DNA from: EX4572-165 sp964581795
GTDB lineage: Archaea > Thermoplasmatota > E2 > DHVEG-1
DNA length: 15,080 nt
Direction: 5' to 3'
NCBI GenBank assembly: GCA_964581795.1
Contig: CAZOPW010000054.1
Span: 1-15,080 of the forward strand
A model generated the notes under the pieces. That model searched no databases. It saw nothing but the letters and a program-made list of their open reading frames with translations, and was not told the origin of the DNA. A program made the position numbers and the translations under genes. Position 1 is the first letter of the stretch; each line of letters begins with the position of its first letter. Positions 14,424-15,080 of the stretch are shown piece by piece.

Positions 14424-15077
14424 ATGGGATGTAAAACCATAAGAACAAACCATTTTTCAGCTATAGGAATTGGCGCATTAATTATTTTTATTGCCATGGT
14501 TCTTGTTGCAGGTATTGCTGCCTCAGTTCTGGTACAAACCAGTACAAGACTAGAAATGCAATCACTTAAAACTGGCCAACAGACAATCACAGAGACATCA
14601 ACAGGATTAACCGTATATGGAGTTGAAGGATTCAACGACTCGGGGACGATAAAAAAACTAGCAATAGAAGTAACTCCAAAAGCAGGGTCTCCAGCAATTG
14701 ATCTGCAAAACACTATTATTGAAATTTCCGATGGTTCAGAAAAACACATACTCATCTTTGGTGGAACTGGACAATATATAAACTCCTCTGGAATTAATGG
14801 AGACTTGGAAACAAATGGGAAATATGGTGGAACAACAAGTTTTGGCATAACCGTTTTACAAGATGCCGATGGTTCCTGTAAAGCATCAACTCCGATAATT
14901 GGTTATGGAGACCATGTCATCTTAGGTATTTCTACAGCAGATGTATTTAGTAGTAATGCTGGACTTCTACCTCGAACAGATCTCGATGGGTTAATCATCA
15001 TCGAAGAAGGTGCCCCAGGAATAATTGGTTTTACAACCCCTTCTTCATATACTGATGATATTATCGAATTGCAATAA
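14424..15077 (+). CDS. flaB: Archaellin (archaeal flagellin), major archaellum filament subunit
   Basis: A 217-residue precursor of the filament protein. The N-terminal hydrophobic helix AIGIGALIIFIAMVLVAGIAASVLVQTS (13-40) is the classic archaellin assembly core, exposed after the prepilin-type peptidase (FlaK/PibD) cuts the short signal peptide. The outer domain is Gly/Ser/Thr-rich with possible N-glycosylation sequons at Asn71 (NDS) and Asn120 (NSS). The end, GAPGIIGFTTPSSYTDDIIELQ, is typical of archaellin C-termini. The signal MGCKTIRTNHFS lacks the usual basic-basic-Gly before the cut; the predicted -1 residue is Ser12. Of three in-frame ATGs (14409, 14415, 14424) I choose 14424, with GGAG (14411-14414) nine bases upstream; 14409 would add five residues. 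The gene is complete and ends three bases before the window edge; more archaellum genes probably follow. Confidence 0.92.
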   Translation: MGCKTIRTNHFSAIGIGALIIFIAMVLVAGIAASVLVQTSTRLEMQSLKTGQQTITETSTGLTVYGVEGFNDSGTIKKLAIEVTPKAGSPAIDLQNTIIEISDGSEKHILIFGGTGQYINSSGINGDLETNGKYGGTTSFGITVLQDADGSCKASTPIIGYGDHVILGISTADVFSSNAGLLPRTDLDGLIIIEEGAPGIIGFTTPSSYTDDIIELQ

Positions 15078-15080
15078 AGA

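Noticed and set aside
14282..14848. A 188-codon open frame on the minus strand opposite archaellin
   Set aside because: It is antisense to a clear archaellin with intact N- and C-terminal signatures, and its translation shows no family features.

Overview
The window is archaeal. It encodes an archaeal-type elongation factor 1-beta, isopentenyl phosphate kinase, geranylgeranyl diphosphate synthase, archaeal-type glutamyl-tRNA synthetase and an archaellin. Upstream regions carry TATA-like boxes, and many starts have strong GGAGG/GGTGA Shine-Dalgarno (SD) sites. The DNA is AT-rich. The gene mix suggests a mesophilic or moderately thermophilic euryarchaeon, perhaps of the Thermoplasmatota; the phylum is my inference. 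I see no rRNA, tRNA, CRISPR array, transposase or phage gene.

Layout: (1) 52-1652, plus strand: an UPF0104/AglD-like multi-membrane protein, a tiny four-CxxC zinc-finger protein and aEF1B. (2) 1720-7322, minus strand: read 5' to 3', a small zinc-ribbon protein, then isopentenyl phosphate kinase, type 2 IPP isomerase, GGPP synthase and GltX in a tight block, then a membrane-anchored protein with two winged helices. The three isoprenoid enzymes convert isopentenyl phosphate to IPP, to DMAPP and on to the C20 chain used for archaeal ether lipids. (3) 7498-13998: an alpha-glucan (glycogen) region. A GT35 phosphorylase is on the plus strand. Facing it on the minus strand is an operon of a tandem winged-helix protein, a GT4 glycogen-synthase-like enzyme, a GH57 amylase and a GH133-type debranching enzyme. 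Together these could build, trim and mobilise a storage glucan. The phosphorylase and debranching genes overlap tail to tail by 21 bp. (4) 13957-14408: a long AT-rich divergent intergenic region with two separate sets of 12-bp direct repeats, palindromes and TATA-like boxes. (5) 14424-15077, plus strand: a complete archaellin gene.

The points most worth a second look are the 12-bp repeats on each side of the 13957-14408 region, the conserved His replaced by Cys in the IPP isomerase, the membrane-tethered winged-helix protein next to the lipid genes, the tandem winged-helix protein heading the glycogen operon, and the archaellin signal peptide, which lacks the usual basic-basic-Gly before its cleavage site. 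I do not see a clear new defence or mobile system.
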